Positions 8,454-18,067 of a stretch of DNA of 64,000 nucleotides are shown piece after piece. The DNA is taken from contig CAVFGN010000006.1 in the NCBI GenBank assembly GCA_963621965.1, positions 1 through 64,000 of the forward strand. Direction: 5' to 3'. This stretch comes from JAEELC01 sp963621965 (GTDB taxonomy: Bacteria > Bacillota_I > Bacilli_A > Acholeplasmatales > Anaeroplasmataceae). Position 1 is the first letter of the stretch, and the number at the start of each line of letters is the position of its first letter. Under the pieces are notes generated by a model. It was given only the letters and a program-made list of their open reading frames with translations. It did not search any database and was not told the DNA's origin. The translations under genes and the position numbers were made by a program.

Positions 8454-9425
8454 ATGAATAACATATATACTTTTGTTGCGACTGATAAAACACTTATCAA
8501 AGAAAAAATGATAGATAAAATGAAAGAATTAAATTTAGAAAATATAGTTAAGTATGATACTGTTCTTTCTGAGTATGATCTAAATAAAGTAATCGAGGAT
8601 TTAAGCACTTTGTCCTTATTTGAAACAGACAAAGTTGTAATTATTTATGATTCTCAATTTTTAAATGAGAAAAATAGTAAGTCTGATAAAGAACAAGTTG
8701 ATAAACAATATATTGATAAAGTATTTTTACCATATTTAAATAATCCGAATCCTAATTCTTATTTATTTTTAGGCCTCGAAGCGATAGACAAAGTATATAA
8801 GGAGTATCAAACTCTTCTTGAAAAGAACAGCGAAGTACTTTTGTTTAAAGAACTTGAAAATGATGACTTTATATCACTTGCTAAAAAGGAACTAAAAGAG
8901 AATTCAATGAGCGCTAAAGATAGCGTTTTAAAAGAATTGGTAAGTCGCTCTAATTTGGATTATCTAACATTTAAAAATAATTTAGATTTACTTATTACGT
9001 ATAAATATGAATCAAAAACTATCGAGCTTGAAGATGTAGAGAAGATGATTGTAAAAGAAGAAGATGCAAAGATTTATGAACTTGCAGATAGTATCATAAA
9101 AAAAGATAAAAGAAAAATTTATGATACTTTCTATTCTCTAAAACATCAAAACGTAGAAAACGATAAGATATTAAATAGTATTATCTCAAAATTTATTACC
9201 TTACTTAATGTGAAACGTTTGTCAGGAACTGAGGCAAGTGACTTACAAATTGGCGAAATCTTAAATTTAAAGGATAAACAAGTTTATGCAATAAAAAAAC
9301 AAGCAGCTAATTTTTCTTTAAATGAACTTAAAGAAAAACTAAATTTCTTTTTAGATATGGACGCTAAAGTAAAGACTGGATTTTTAAATCTTGATAAAGA
9401 TTTACTTGCATGCTTGTTAAAATAA
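8454..9425 (+). CDS. holA: DNA polymerase III subunit delta
   Basis: A 323-residue HolA/YqeN protein, the clamp-loader subunit that opens the beta sliding clamp. Recognisable features are the N-terminal region leading to KVVIIYDSQFL, the central SRSNLDYLTFKNNLDLL, the segment YELADSIIKKDKRKIYDTFY, and the C-terminal helical collar domain. The position comEC-holA-rpsT is the standard Bacilli arrangement and supports the call. The ATG at 8454 with AGGTGA upstream is preferred over an in-frame GTG nine bases earlier that lies inside the binding site. Confidence 0.88.
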   Translation: MNNIYTFVATDKTLIKEKMIDKMKELNLENIVKYDTVLSEYDLNKVIEDLSTLSLFETDKVVIIYDSQFLNEKNSKSDKEQVDKQYIDKVFLPYLNNPNPNSYLFLGLEAIDKVYKEYQTLLEKNSEVLLFKELENDDFISLAKKELKENSMSAKDSVLKELVSRSNLDYLTFKNNLDLLITYKYESKTIELEDVEKMIVKEEDAKIYELADSIIKKDKRKIYDTFYSLKHQNVENDKILNSIISKFITLLNVKRLSGTEASDLQIGEILNLKDKQVYAIKKQAANFSLNELKEKLNFFLDMDAKVKTGFLNLDKDLLACLLK

Positions 9426-9454
9426 AAAAAAAACACCTAACTGGTGTTTTTTTA
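9426..9454. terminator. Bidirectional terminator between holA and rpsT
   Basis: AAACACC (9431-9437) and GGTGTTT (9443-9449) form a stem flanked by A residues on the left and T residues on the right, so it can act for both convergent genes. Confidence 0.85.
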
Positions 9455-9466
9455 TATTAACAATTA

Positions 9467-9718
9467 TTATAAGCTGTTAACATGAGAAGCTAATTGAGAT
9501 TTCTTTCTAGCAACGAAGTTCTTGTGAACGAATCCCTTAGCTTGAGCCTTGTCTAACTTTTTGTAAGCAGTAGCAAGAGCCTTTGTAGCTTCTTCCTTAT
9601 TTGTTGAAGCTAATACAGCCTTAATTGAAGTCTTTAAACCTGATTTGAATGAAGCGTTAGCTAATCTAGCCTTTTCGTTTGTACCAACACGCTTAATTTG
9701 TTGTTTAATGTTTGCCAT
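9467..9718 (-). CDS. rpsT: 30S ribosomal protein S20
   Basis: An 83-residue lysine/alanine-rich helical protein matching bS20: MANIKQQIKRVGTNEKARLAN at the start and AQAKGFVHKNFVARKKSQLAS at the end. S20 binds 16S rRNA early in 30S assembly. A GGAGGTGAAATA site precedes the ATG, and a consensus promoter lies upstream on the minus strand. It converges on holA, as in Bacillus. Confidence 0.97.
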   Translation of the reverse strand: MANIKQQIKRVGTNEKARLANASFKSGLKTSIKAVLASTNKEEATKALATAYKKLDKAQAKGFVHKNFVARKKSQLASHVNSL

Positions 9719-9748
9719 TATTTCACCTCCGCATTATTTTGCTTATAC

Positions 9749-9777
9749 ATTATAACAAAAATTAAATTTAATTGCAA
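9749..9777 (-). promoter_or_regulatory. Predicted promoter of rpsT (minus strand)
   Basis: Read on the minus strand, TTGCAA (9777-9772), a 17-base spacer and TATAAT (9754-9749) lie about 30 bases before the rpsT ATG. Confidence 0.7.
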
Positions 9778-9825
9778 CAAATAATCTACTTTTAAAACCT
9801 CTAATTTTTAAAATGGTGCTGTTTG

Positions 9826-9854
9826 TTGAAAAAAAGCCTGTGAAATAATATAAT
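9826..9854 (+). promoter_or_regulatory. Predicted promoter of pgsA
   Basis: TTGAAA (9826-9831), a 17-base spacer and TATAAT (9849-9854), with the pgsA ATG at 9881. Near-consensus sigma-A promoter. Confidence 0.7.
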
Positions 9855-9880
9855 ATATGTAATAAAAAATGGAGGATTAT

Positions 9881-10486
9881 ATGAATTTACCTAATAAACT
9901 TACACTATGTCGTGTAATTCTAGTTCCAGTTATGATTGTAGTCGCATTAATTCCTGCACTAAATGATAACTATGTGGTTAATAGTCTTTCAATTTCAAAC
10001 TTAATTAATTTAATTATCTTTGTTATTGCTTCTCTGACTGATTTTTTAGACGGACACTTAGCTCGTAAAAATAATCAAGTAACTACGTTTGGAAAATTTG
10101 CTGATCCATTAGCTGATAAGATGCTTGTAATTTCATCCCTTGTATTATTAATGTCTGATTATTTGACTAATAATCAAACTAGTGATTATAGAGCTGTTGT
10201 AGAAGCATGGGTTGTATGTGTTATCGTTATTAGAGAATTAATGGTATCAGGTATTCGCCTTGTAGCTGTTGAGCACGGAAAAGTTATTGCGGCAGGAAAG
10301 AGCGGAAAATTAAAAACTGCTTTTACAATGATTTCTATTATTTGCTGTTTCTTATGCGGTGCATTTGAACAAGATTGGTATGTTATAATGTGCAGAGTGT
10401 TAATATATATTAGTGCTGTTCTTACCATTTATAGTGGCGCTGAATATTTAATTAAAAATAAAAAGATTGTTTTTGAAAGTATTTAG
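9881..10486 (+). CDS. pgsA: CDP-diacylglycerol-glycerol-3-phosphate 3-phosphatidyltransferase
   Basis: A 201-residue integral membrane enzyme of the CDP-alcohol phosphatidyltransferase family. It condenses CDP-diacylglycerol with glycerol-3-phosphate in the first committed step to phosphatidylglycerol. The start MNLPNKLTLCRVILVPVMI is typical for PgsA, and the signature DGxxARxxxxxxxxGxxxDxxxD is seen in DGHLARKNN then GKFADPLADK. About five hydrophobic helices follow. The ATG at 9881 follows a good GGAGGAT site; an earlier in-frame ATG at 9869 overlaps that site and is rejected. It sits just before recA, as in many Firmicutes. Confidence 0.92.
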   Translation: MNLPNKLTLCRVILVPVMIVVALIPALNDNYVVNSLSISNLINLIIFVIASLTDFLDGHLARKNNQVTTFGKFADPLADKMLVISSLVLLMSDYLTNNQTSDYRAVVEAWVVCVIVIRELMVSGIRLVAVEHGKVIAAGKSGKLKTAFTMISIICCFLCGAFEQDWYVIMCRVLIYISAVLTIYSGAEYLIKNKKIVFESI

Positions 10487-10528
10487 AAAAAAGCAACTTT
10501 CATTACTATAATATAATGGAGGTTATTT

Positions 10529-11512
10529 ATGGATAATAGAGAAGAAGCTTTAAATCAAGCACTAAAACTAATAGAAAAACAATATGGTAAAGGCTCTGTA
10601 ATGCGTCTTGGGGAAGAAGTCATTCAAAAGATTGAGGTAATTCCTACCGGATCTATTACACTAGATCATGCACTAGGAGTCGGAGGATATCCTAAAGGAA
10701 GAATCATTGAAATATATGGACCTGAATCAAGTGGTAAAACTACTTTTGCGCTTCACGCAATCGCAAGTGCTCAAAAAAATGGTGGATTTGCAGCTTTTAT
10801 TGATGCAGAACATGCACTAGACCCTGTATATGCTAAAAATTTGGGTGTAGATATAGATAATTTAATATTATCTCAACCAGATTCGGGAGAACAAGCTTTA
10901 GAAATTGCTGAATCTTTAATTAAAAGTGGATCAATAGATGTACTTGTAGTTGATTCTGTTGCGGCTCTTGTTCCAGAAGCAGAACTTAATGGAGATATGG
11001 GCGATAATCACGTTGGACTTCATGCACGTCTAATGAGTCAAGCTATGCGTAAACTTGCTGGTATAATTGATAAAACTAATTGTGTTGCAATTTTTATTAA
11101 CCAAATCAGAGAAAAAGTAGGGGTTATGTTTGGAAACCCTGAAACAACTACTGGTGGCAGAGCTCTTAAGTTCTATGCAACTATCCGTATGGAAATTAGA
11201 AAAGGCGAAGCTATTAAAGATGGAACAAACGTGTATGGCAATTTAACTAATGTTAAAATTGTTAAAAACAAGGTTGCGCCCCCATTTAAAACTTGCCAAG
11301 TTGATATCATTTACGGAAAAGGTATATCTCACGAGGGCGAAATTGTAGACTTAGGATGCAATTTAGATATTATAGAAAAAAGTGGTGCTTGGTATTCTTA
11401 TAACGGAGAAAAGATAGGGCAAGGAAGAGAAAAAACAAAAGAATATTTGAGTCAAAATCCTATTATTGCCGAAGAAATCGAACAAAAAATTCGCGAAAGT
11501 TTAAATAATTAA
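10529..11512 (+). CDS. recA: Recombinase RecA
   Basis: A 327-residue RecA, slightly short because of a brief C-terminal tail. Walker A GPESSGKT is at residues 64-71, followed by DAEHALDP, LVVDSVAALVPEAE (Walker B), the NQIREKVGVMFGNPETTTGG loop region and GKGISHEGE. It catalyses homologous pairing and strand exchange and stimulates LexA autocleavage. A GGAGG site precedes the ATG and two overlapping TATAAT-like boxes lie at 10507-10517. No clear LexA box was found directly upstream. A terminator follows, so recA is at most paired with pgsA. Confidence 0.97.
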   Translation: MDNREEALNQALKLIEKQYGKGSVMRLGEEVIQKIEVIPTGSITLDHALGVGGYPKGRIIEIYGPESSGKTTFALHAIASAQKNGGFAAFIDAEHALDPVYAKNLGVDIDNLILSQPDSGEQALEIAESLIKSGSIDVLVVDSVAALVPEAELNGDMGDNHVGLHARLMSQAMRKLAGIIDKTNCVAIFINQIREKVGVMFGNPETTTGGRALKFYATIRMEIRKGEAIKDGTNVYGNLTNVKIVKNKVAPPFKTCQVDIIYGKGISHEGEIVDLGCNLDIIEKSGAWYSYNGEKIGQGREKTKEYLSQNPIIAEEIEQKIRESLNN

Positions 11513-11517
11513 GACTT

Positions 11518-11562
11518 AACTGTAAGACTATAGTAATACTATGTTTTACAGTTTTTCTTTTT
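11518..11562 (+). terminator. Terminator of recA
   Basis: AACTGTAA (11518-11525) pairs with TTACAGTT (11546-11553), with additional pairing inside, and is followed by a T-rich tract. Confidence 0.8.
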
Positions 11563-11667
11563 GACGATATCGTATTATTTTAATTCGTTATAAACAAAAC
11601 AAAATATAGTTGATGACAACATAAACAAAAGATTTGTCACTATAAATTGAAATATTTTCGTTATTAT

Positions 11668-11681
11668 CGAATATAATTTCG
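11668..11681. promoter_or_regulatory. CGAA-N6-TTCG palindrome upstream of sbcD, candidate operator
   Basis: CGAATATAATTTCG is a two-fold symmetric site in the AT-rich 256-base gap between recA and sbcD. It resembles, but does not match, the Gram-positive LexA box (CGAAC-N4-GTTCG). Further CGAA/TTCG half-sites lie within 30 bases on either side. A function is not established. Confidence 0.3.
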
Positions 11682-11768
11682 AATAAATTAAAAAAATCGA
11701 AAAAATGTTATTTTACTCTTTTATTTCTAAAAATATTGTGCTAAATTATTAACGTTAGGAGTGAATAT

Positions 11769-12893
11769 ATGAAATTTTTACATTTAGCCGACCTTCATCT
11801 AGGCAAAAAAATAGGTGAATACGATTTAGAAAGTGTGCAAAGAGACGCTTTAGACAAAATAGTTAATTTATTAAATGAAAAAAATATAAATACAGTAGTT
11901 ATTTCCGGGGATATTTATGATTCAAAAAACCCATCAGTTAGTGCTACAAACTTACTTGATGATTTTTTATCAAATCTTCATAAATATAGGAAAAACGTTT
12001 TGATGATTTCGGGAAATCATGACCAAGAAGATAAATTACATTTCGGTTCTAAAATTTTAAGTAACGATGGAATACATATTGTAACACGTGTTTTAGACGC
12101 ATTAAAACCAATTGTAATTGAAGATGTTAATTTTTATTTATTACCTTTTGTTAATAAATATGATGTTAAAAATGCATTTGGGCTTGATGAAATTGATACT
12201 TTAGGGGAAGCAATCAGTTATGTTATTAAAGAAATGAATATAGATAGTGAAAAAAAGAATGTAATTGTATCTCATCAAGCTGTTATTGGAACAAATAAAG
12301 AAAAAGTATCAGGAAGTGAAGTATCTGTAAGTCTTGATAGTGATGGCTATATTGGCGGAGAAGACGTAATAAATGCAAACGTATACAAAGATTTTGACTA
12401 TGTTGCGCTTGGACATATACACAAAGCATATAATGTATCGAAAAACGCAAGATATCCTGGTGCTTTACTTAAGTATCATAAGGATGAAGCTAACTATAAA
12501 AAATCTTTTACTATTGTAGATACAACAGATTTTAGTGTAGAGGAAATTCCATTTAAACAAATTAAGGATGTTGTACTTTTAGAGGGGACTTACGAGGAAG
12601 TAAAACAAAAAATAGAATATAAAGATGATTTTGTTTTCTTTAAGTTGCATGACAATGATTATATTACTGATGCAATGGCAAAACTAAAAACAATATTTCC
12701 TTATGCATGTAATATTAGTTATACAAATATAAAAAATAATTATACTTTTTCTGAAAAATATGAAAACATTGAAGAAGTTTCAAAATTTGATTTGTTTTGC
12801 GATTTGTATAAATCTAAAATGGGTGAAGATTTAACTTTAGAACAAAAAGAGATAGTTACAAAGATAATTAGTGAAATTTGGGAGAATGAATAA
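11769..12893 (+). CDS. sbcD: Exonuclease SbcD (Mre11-like nuclease subunit)
   Basis: A 374-residue calcineurin-like phosphoesterase of the SbcD/Mre11 family. Metal-binding motifs appear in order: LADLHLGK (Asp8, His10), ISGDIYD, MISGNHDQED, VSHQAV and ALGHIHKAY. With SbcC it forms the nuclease that cleaves hairpins and processes protein-blocked DNA ends. Its TAA overlaps the sbcC ATG by one base. A GGAGTGA site precedes the ATG. Confidence 0.94.
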   Translation: MKFLHLADLHLGKKIGEYDLESVQRDALDKIVNLLNEKNINTVVISGDIYDSKNPSVSATNLLDDFLSNLHKYRKNVLMISGNHDQEDKLHFGSKILSNDGIHIVTRVLDALKPIVIEDVNFYLLPFVNKYDVKNAFGLDEIDTLGEAISYVIKEMNIDSEKKNVIVSHQAVIGTNKEKVSGSEVSVSLDSDGYIGGEDVINANVYKDFDYVALGHIHKAYNVSKNARYPGALLKYHKDEANYKKSFTIVDTTDFSVEEIPFKQIKDVVLLEGTYEEVKQKIEYKDDFVFFKLHDNDYITDAMAKLKTIFPYACNISYTNIKNNYTFSEKYENIEEVSKFDLFCDLYKSKMGEDLTLEQKEIVTKIISEIWENE

Positions 12894-15800
12894 TGAAACC
12901 TTTAAAATTAGAATTTGAAGCATTTTTAAGCTATAAAGATAAAACAGTAATAGATTTTACTAATTTTAATAATAGAATATTTTTAATAGACGGTGATACT
13001 GGCGCCGGTAAAACAACTATATTTGATGCAATGTGTTTTGCATTATATGGCGAAGCTAGTGACACTAGTCGTGATACACATTTTAAAAGCCATTTTGCAA
13101 GTGAGGAAACTATAAGTTATGTCGATTTTACTTTTGAAGAAGAAGGAAAAATTTATAACATTTATAGACAACCTAGACAACTTTTAAAAAGCAAAAAACG
13201 TAATGCAGAGGGGTACTATCCTTTAATTGATAGAAGTGAGGAGGTAAAACTAGAGTTAGGAAATCAAAAAGTTTTAACCAAAACAAAGGAATGTAATCAA
13301 AAAATTATTGAAATAATTAAATTAAAACAAGATCAATTTAGGAATACAGTAATGATTGGTCAAAATAAATTCGCAGATTTAATACGTACAACTACACAAA
13401 ACCGTAAAGAATTATTTAGATCAATTTTACAAACAGCTAAATTTGCCACTTTTAAAGATATGATAAATGAAAAATATACAAATGCTTACCACGAAATAGA
13501 AAATGAAGCTGTTAGTATTGATACAATATTAAAGAATTATAAGGCTACAAGTCTAGAACTGATAGAAAAACTTAATATCGAACATCCTAGTGATATAGAT
13601 TCTGAACTTTTAAATTCATTATTAGTTTTAGATATATCTTCTTTAAAGGCACAACTTGATGCGAAAGAAATGGCTTATAAAGAACTAAATTTAAATTTAG
13701 ATAAATTAAAAGAAGAATATTTAAATGGAGAGAAAAATAATCAGAATTTAAATAATTATATTATTCATAAAAATTCATACTTCGAAGAACAAAAAAAGGA
13801 AGATGAATTTAAGAAGAAAAAAGAAATTGTTGATATATATCGAGATTCACTAGATACTTATAATAGTTATAAGATGTATCTAGATAAGAAAAACACAATT
13901 ACAGAAAAAACAAAGCAAATAAGCATAAATAAGGAACTAAGAACTATTTTAGAACCTAAGTTAGCTTGTGCTTTAGAAAACAAGCAAAAAACTATTCAAT
14001 TAACAAATGAAAATAATAATTTAAGACTTTCTAAGCAAACACTAGAAACATTAGTTGAAACATCAAAAGAACTAGACAAAAAATTAGATAATGAGCTAAC
14101 ATTAAAAGAGACTATTCAATATAATAAAAATTGTAATTCAACACTAAGAGTCACTTTAGAAGAAAGTAAGAAAATCATTGAAAATTTAAAAAAATTCAAT
14201 GAAGAAAATGGTAATGTAAATGTAGAACTTACAAAAAAAGATACTGCTATTAGTGAATTGAACAAATCCATATTAAATACTGGGGAAATATACCAAAATT
14301 ATTCTGAGAACTTAAAAAATTTAGAAAACATTAAAATAAATATAAAAAAGGAAGAAGAAAACAAAGAATCTTTAGATGCACAAATAAGCAAAACCAATTT
14401 CTTGATTGAAAAGAATAAAAATATTGTTGAAGATAATAAAAATATTTCTCTTGAACTTTTTAAAATAGACAATGATATTAATTTACTTGATGAAAAAATA
14501 AAGAATATAAATATTATTAAGCTTGATTATGAAAATCTAAATAATTTAAAAGAGGATTTAAAGAATAAACTTGAAAATATTTCTGTCTTATCAAATAAAT
14601 ATAATGAAAAAAATAACGAATACCAAAAACTAAATATTGAATATAAATGTAATTTAGCAGGAATTCTTGCAAGTACATTAAATGAAGGAGAGGTTTGTCC
14701 GGTTTGCGGAAATACGCATCACATAAAATTAGCTCAAAAAACAACTAATGTGGATGAAGATACACTTAACAAAACTTTAAAAGAATTAAACAATATCAGT
14801 AATTCTTTAGCTAAGGGAAATGCTACATACGATGCTCTTATAAAGTCATACGATGAGAAAAAAGAAAGTGTATTTAATGCTTTAAAAGAATTGACTGATT
14901 TAGACGCTTCAAATAATCGAGTAGAAGAAATAATAGAAAACTATATTAAGTTACAAACAAACGAGAAACTCAAGTTAGTAGAAAAAAAGAATGAATTAAA
15001 TGAAAAAACTATTCTTCTTCAAAATAGTAACAATGAACTAGAAAAACTAAGTTTAGAAAAAGAAGAATTAGACAAAAAATTAAATCAGACAATTAAAAAT
15101 GAAGCTATTTTTAGAGAAAACTATAAAAATTTTAACGAAAAAAATGAAGAATGTTTTAAAAAAATATCAGAAGTTCTTCCTGATGTCACTCTAGATAATA
15201 TTTCAAATATATACAATAGTTTTCTGCATGATGCAAACAACAAATTATTAGAGTTAGAGAAAGAAAAGTTAAAACTTCAAGAAATAGTACTAAAAGTAAA
15301 TACTAACCAAGAACAAATTAAAACTCTTGAAATTAGTATTGAAACGCTTAAAATAAAAATCGAAGAAATTAATACTAAGATTACGACTGATGAAACAAAT
15401 TTAAAATTAGTTCTAGAGACGATTAATAGCCTAAAAACAAAACTTAATGGTCAAACAAAAGACGTGTTGGATAAAAATATACTCGATCTAACTTCAAAAA
15501 TAAAAGAAAATGAAGCAATAATTTCTAAGTACAATGAGGAAGTTGAAACTATAAATAATCAAAAGATTACAATAGATAATACCATTAAAAACTTAGAACA
15601 AGAAGTTTCGAATTTAGTTAAAGAATCAAGCAATTTAGAAAATGAATATATGACTAAACTGTCAAATACAATCTTAAAAGATATAAACAAAATTGTAGAA
15701 TTTGTTACTTCAAAAAAAGATTTAATTAATAGATACGACGAGGAATATACTATTTATATTCAAAAATTAACTTATGTAAAATCCTTGTATGAAGAAGATT

Positions 15801-16546
15801 TAAAAAATGGTTTTGATAAACTAGTGGCAAAAGATTTATCTAAAAATGAAAATGAACAAGTATTAATTAAAAACAGCATTTTAGAACTTACAAAAGAAGT
15901 AGACTTGATAAAATCGATGTATTCTAACAACAATCAAATTATTACCCAGTATAATGAAAAGATTGAGACTATTAAAAGTAAAAATAAAAACGTATCGGAT
16001 TTAAAGAAATTATACCTAGTAGCTTCCGGTCAAGTAGCAGGACAAGAGAAAATTGATTTTGAAACATATTATCAATCACAAATATTTAATAATATTTTAG
16101 TTGAAGCAAATAAGAAATTATCTGTTATGACTGATAATGTTTATACAATGATAAGACATGAATCAAGTGAAGATCAATATAAAGTGTCTACAGCACTTGA
16201 TATAGATATCTTTGATACATTCACTGGTAAAGTGAGATCAGCTAATAGTTTATCAGGTGGAGAAACATTTATGGCTTCTTTATCCCTTGCTTTAGGCTTT
16301 TCTGAAATTTCACGCAATAATTCTGGAGCTCATGAGCTTGATTGTATGTTCATTGATGAAGGATTTGGTACACTTGACGAGGAAACTTTAAGAACAGTCA
16401 TGAAAGTATTAAATCAATTATCTAATGAAGCTAATAGAACAATTGGTATTATTTCGCATGTTTCTGAACTTAAAGATGTAATAGCTAAACAAATGCATGT
16501 AACTAAAGATAAAATTAACGGTTCAAAAATTGAATTTAAAATGTAG
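12893..16546 (+). CDS. sbcC: Exonuclease SbcC (Rad50-like ATPase subunit)
   Basis: A 1217-residue SMC-like ATPase. Walker A GDTGAGKT is at residues 34-41, followed by long heptad-rich coiled coils. The zinc hook CPVC lies near the middle (Cys602, Cys605). The C-terminal ATPase half has the signature SLSGGETFMASL, Walker B LDCMFIDEGFGTLDEE and a late IGIISHVSEL. It partners SbcD; two hooks dimerise the complexes. It is longer than typical SbcC (about 1050-1150) because of extended coiled-coil arms rich in Lys, Glu, Asn and Ile. It is coupled to sbcD by a one-base overlap. Confidence 0.94.
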   Translation: MKPLKLEFEAFLSYKDKTVIDFTNFNNRIFLIDGDTGAGKTTIFDAMCFALYGEASDTSRDTHFKSHFASEETISYVDFTFEEEGKIYNIYRQPRQLLKSKKRNAEGYYPLIDRSEEVKLELGNQKVLTKTKECNQKIIEIIKLKQDQFRNTVMIGQNKFADLIRTTTQNRKELFRSILQTAKFATFKDMINEKYTNAYHEIENEAVSIDTILKNYKATSLELIEKLNIEHPSDIDSELLNSLLVLDISSLKAQLDAKEMAYKELNLNLDKLKEEYLNGEKNNQNLNNYIIHKNSYFEEQKKEDEFKKKKEIVDIYRDSLDTYNSYKMYLDKKNTITEKTKQISINKELRTILEPKLACALENKQKTIQLTNENNNLRLSKQTLETLVETSKELDKKLDNELTLKETIQYNKNCNSTLRVTLEESKKIIENLKKFNEENGNVNVELTKKDTAISELNKSILNTGEIYQNYSENLKNLENIKINIKKEEENKESLDAQISKTNFLIEKNKNIVEDNKNISLELFKIDNDINLLDEKIKNINIIKLDYENLNNLKEDLKNKLENISVLSNKYNEKNNEYQKLNIEYKCNLAGILASTLNEGEVCPVCGNTHHIKLAQKTTNVDEDTLNKTLKELNNISNSLAKGNATYDALIKSYDEKKESVFNALKELTDLDASNNRVEEIIENYIKLQTNEKLKLVEKKNELNEKTILLQNSNNELEKLSLEKEELDKKLNQTIKNEAIFRENYKNFNEKNEECFKKISEVLPDVTLDNISNIYNSFLHDANNKLLELEKEKLKLQEIVLKVNTNQEQIKTLEISIETLKIKIEEINTKITTDETNLKLVLETINSLKTKLNGQTKDVLDKNILDLTSKIKENEAIISKYNEEVETINNQKITIDNTIKNLEQEVSNLVKESSNLENEYMTKLSNTILKDINKIVEFVTSKKDLINRYDEEYTIYIQKLTYVKSLYEEDLKNGFDKLVAKDLSKNENEQVLIKNSILELTKEVDLIKSMYSNNNQIITQYNEKIETIKSKNKNVSDLKKLYLVASGQVAGQEKIDFETYYQSQIFNNILVEANKKLSVMTDNVYTMIRHESSEDQYKVSTALDIDIFDTFTGKVRSANSLSGGETFMASLSLALGFSEISRNNSGAHELDCMFIDEGFGTLDEETLRTVMKVLNQLSNEANRTIGIISHVSELKDVIAKQMHVTKDKINGSKIEFKM

Positions 16547-16900
16547 TTCGTTTTATAGTGTAGATTTAAAAGAATTTTCATTGTTTATGCATGTTAAATT
16601 ACAAATAAACTGTGTTTTTTTACGATAAAGAAAACACATTAGCATAGATAATATGTGATTGCAGGCAAGGTGTAAAAAAGTTTTCACCAAGGGAACTCAA
16701 AAACCTTATTGCTCTTTATTTAGAAAGGCTGTAGTTGAATGAAAACATGTATTTCGTTTATTTTGTAATCATGAGCAAAACTATTGACGAAGTAGTTATA
16801 ACTCTTATGTACTAAAATTTTAAAGTAAGATTGTTAAGCATTATATGCAAATTAATTATTTAAAAGTCTTATAATATTATAAAAAAAGGAGACAAGAAAC
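16547..16900. other. 354-base gap without a gene; two hairpins, possible leader or decayed sequence
   Basis: No reading frame longer than about 20 codons with a plausible start was found on either strand. Two stem-loops are visible: TGTGTTTT (16611-16618) / AAAACACA (16631-16638), and GGTG-AAAA against TTTTCACC at 16669-16688, with complementary AAGG/CCTT flanks. The first may terminate sbcDC transcription. The rest could be a structured 5' leader of the amidohydrolase gene, but it matches no riboswitch class I can recognise. The last 40 bases contain a TATAATATTATAA stretch and the ribosome binding site AAAGGAG. Confidence 0.4.
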
Positions 16901-18067
16901 ATGAAGTTAATTAAAAATGCAAAATTATACACAATGGCTGATATTAATGGTGAAATTGGCGATATCTTATTTGACGGCTCTAAAATTGTTAAAGTAGGTA
17001 AATTTGATACTTCAAATTTTGAAATTGAAGAAGTTGTTGATGCGACTGGATTAATTGCGATGCCTGGCATTGTTGATCCACATTGCCATATTGGTGTTGA
17101 TCAAGCTATAGTTGGTCAAGTTGGTGCTGATTATAACGAAATTACTAACCCGATTACACCTGAACTTAGAGGATTTGATGGCGTTAAAGATAATGATGAA
17201 GCTTTCTCTACAGCGCTAAGAGGTGGTGTAACTACTGTATGTACAGGACCTGGCAGTGCCAATATTATTGGTGGTACTTTTACAGCACTAAAGACTTATG
17301 GCAAAACTGTAGAAGATAAGGTGATTGTTGAGGAACTTGCGATGAAGATGGCACTAGGTGAAAATCCTAAGAGATGCTATAAAGATAAGAATCTTCAAAC
17401 AAGAATGGCTGCAGCCGCAACCCTAAGAGAGGCTTTAACTAAGGCGCGTGATTATAAAGAAAAGATGGATGCTTATCACAAAAAAGTATCTAACGGAGAA
17501 GAAGCAGTTAAACCAGAATACAATGCAAAATGGGCAAGTTTATCCCGTGTATTTGAAGGACTTCGTGTTAAGATTCATGCTCACCAAGAAGAGGATATTT
17601 TAACAGCTTGTAGAATATCAAAAGAATTTGGTTTAAATTCGACAATTGAACATTGTACAAGTGGCTGGAAAATTGTAGATAAACTAAAAGAATACAATAA
17701 GACTGTTATTTTAGGGCCTACACTTGGAGAAAAGAGTAAATATGAATTAAAGGATAAGTCATTTGATGCAGGTAGAATAATGTATGAAAATAATGTTCCA
17801 TTTGCAATTATGACTGATCATCCGGTTACTAGCCTTGAATATACTAGAACGCAAGCAGCTATCTTTGTAGCACATGGTCTTCCTTATTTAGAAGGATTAA
17901 AAGCTATAACAATATATGCAGCACGTGCTGTGGGTCTAGAAAAAATTGTAGGTAGTTTAGAGAGTGGAAAAGATGCAGATATCGTATTATATGATGGAGA
18001 TCCTTTCAATTATATGACTAAAGTTAAGAAAGTATTTGTTAGAGGCGAAGAAGCGTTTAATGCATAA
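16901..18067 (+). CDS. Imidazolonepropionase-like amidohydrolase, substrate unknown
   Basis: A 388-residue metal-dependent amidohydrolase of the COG1228 type, which hydrolyses C-N bonds in cyclic or acylated amides. The beta-sandwich N-terminus leads to the metal motif PHCHIG (His61, His63). Further ligands are likely in KIHAHQEED, STIEHCTSGW and the late Asp in IMTDHPV. The C-terminus closes with ESGKDADIVLYDGDPFNY, which is typical of the superfamily. Candidate substrates include N-acyl amino acids, dipeptides and hydantoin-like rings; nothing in the sequence or neighbours decides. It is a single-gene unit with its own terminator, related to a second amidohydrolase at 61590. Confidence 0.8.
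   Translation: MKLIKNAKLYTMADINGEIGDILFDGSKIVKVGKFDTSNFEIEEVVDATGLIAMPGIVDPHCHIGVDQAIVGQVGADYNEITNPITPELRGFDGVKDNDEAFSTALRGGVTTVCTGPGSANIIGGTFTALKTYGKTVEDKVIVEELAMKMALGENPKRCYKDKNLQTRMAAAATLREALTKARDYKEKMDAYHKKVSNGEEAVKPEYNAKWASLSRVFEGLRVKIHAHQEEDILTACRISKEFGLNSTIEHCTSGWKIVDKLKEYNKTVILGPTLGEKSKYELKDKSFDAGRIMYENNVPFAIMTDHPVTSLEYTRTQAAIFVAHGLPYLEGLKAITIYAARAVGLEKIVGSLESGKDADIVLYDGDPFNYMTKVKKVFVRGEEAFNA

Noticed and set aside
14517..14744. Minus-strand frame inside sbcC
   Set aside because: It is antisense to the conserved zinc-hook region, has no SD, and its hydrophobic aromatic composition is that of a shadow of AT-rich coding sequence.
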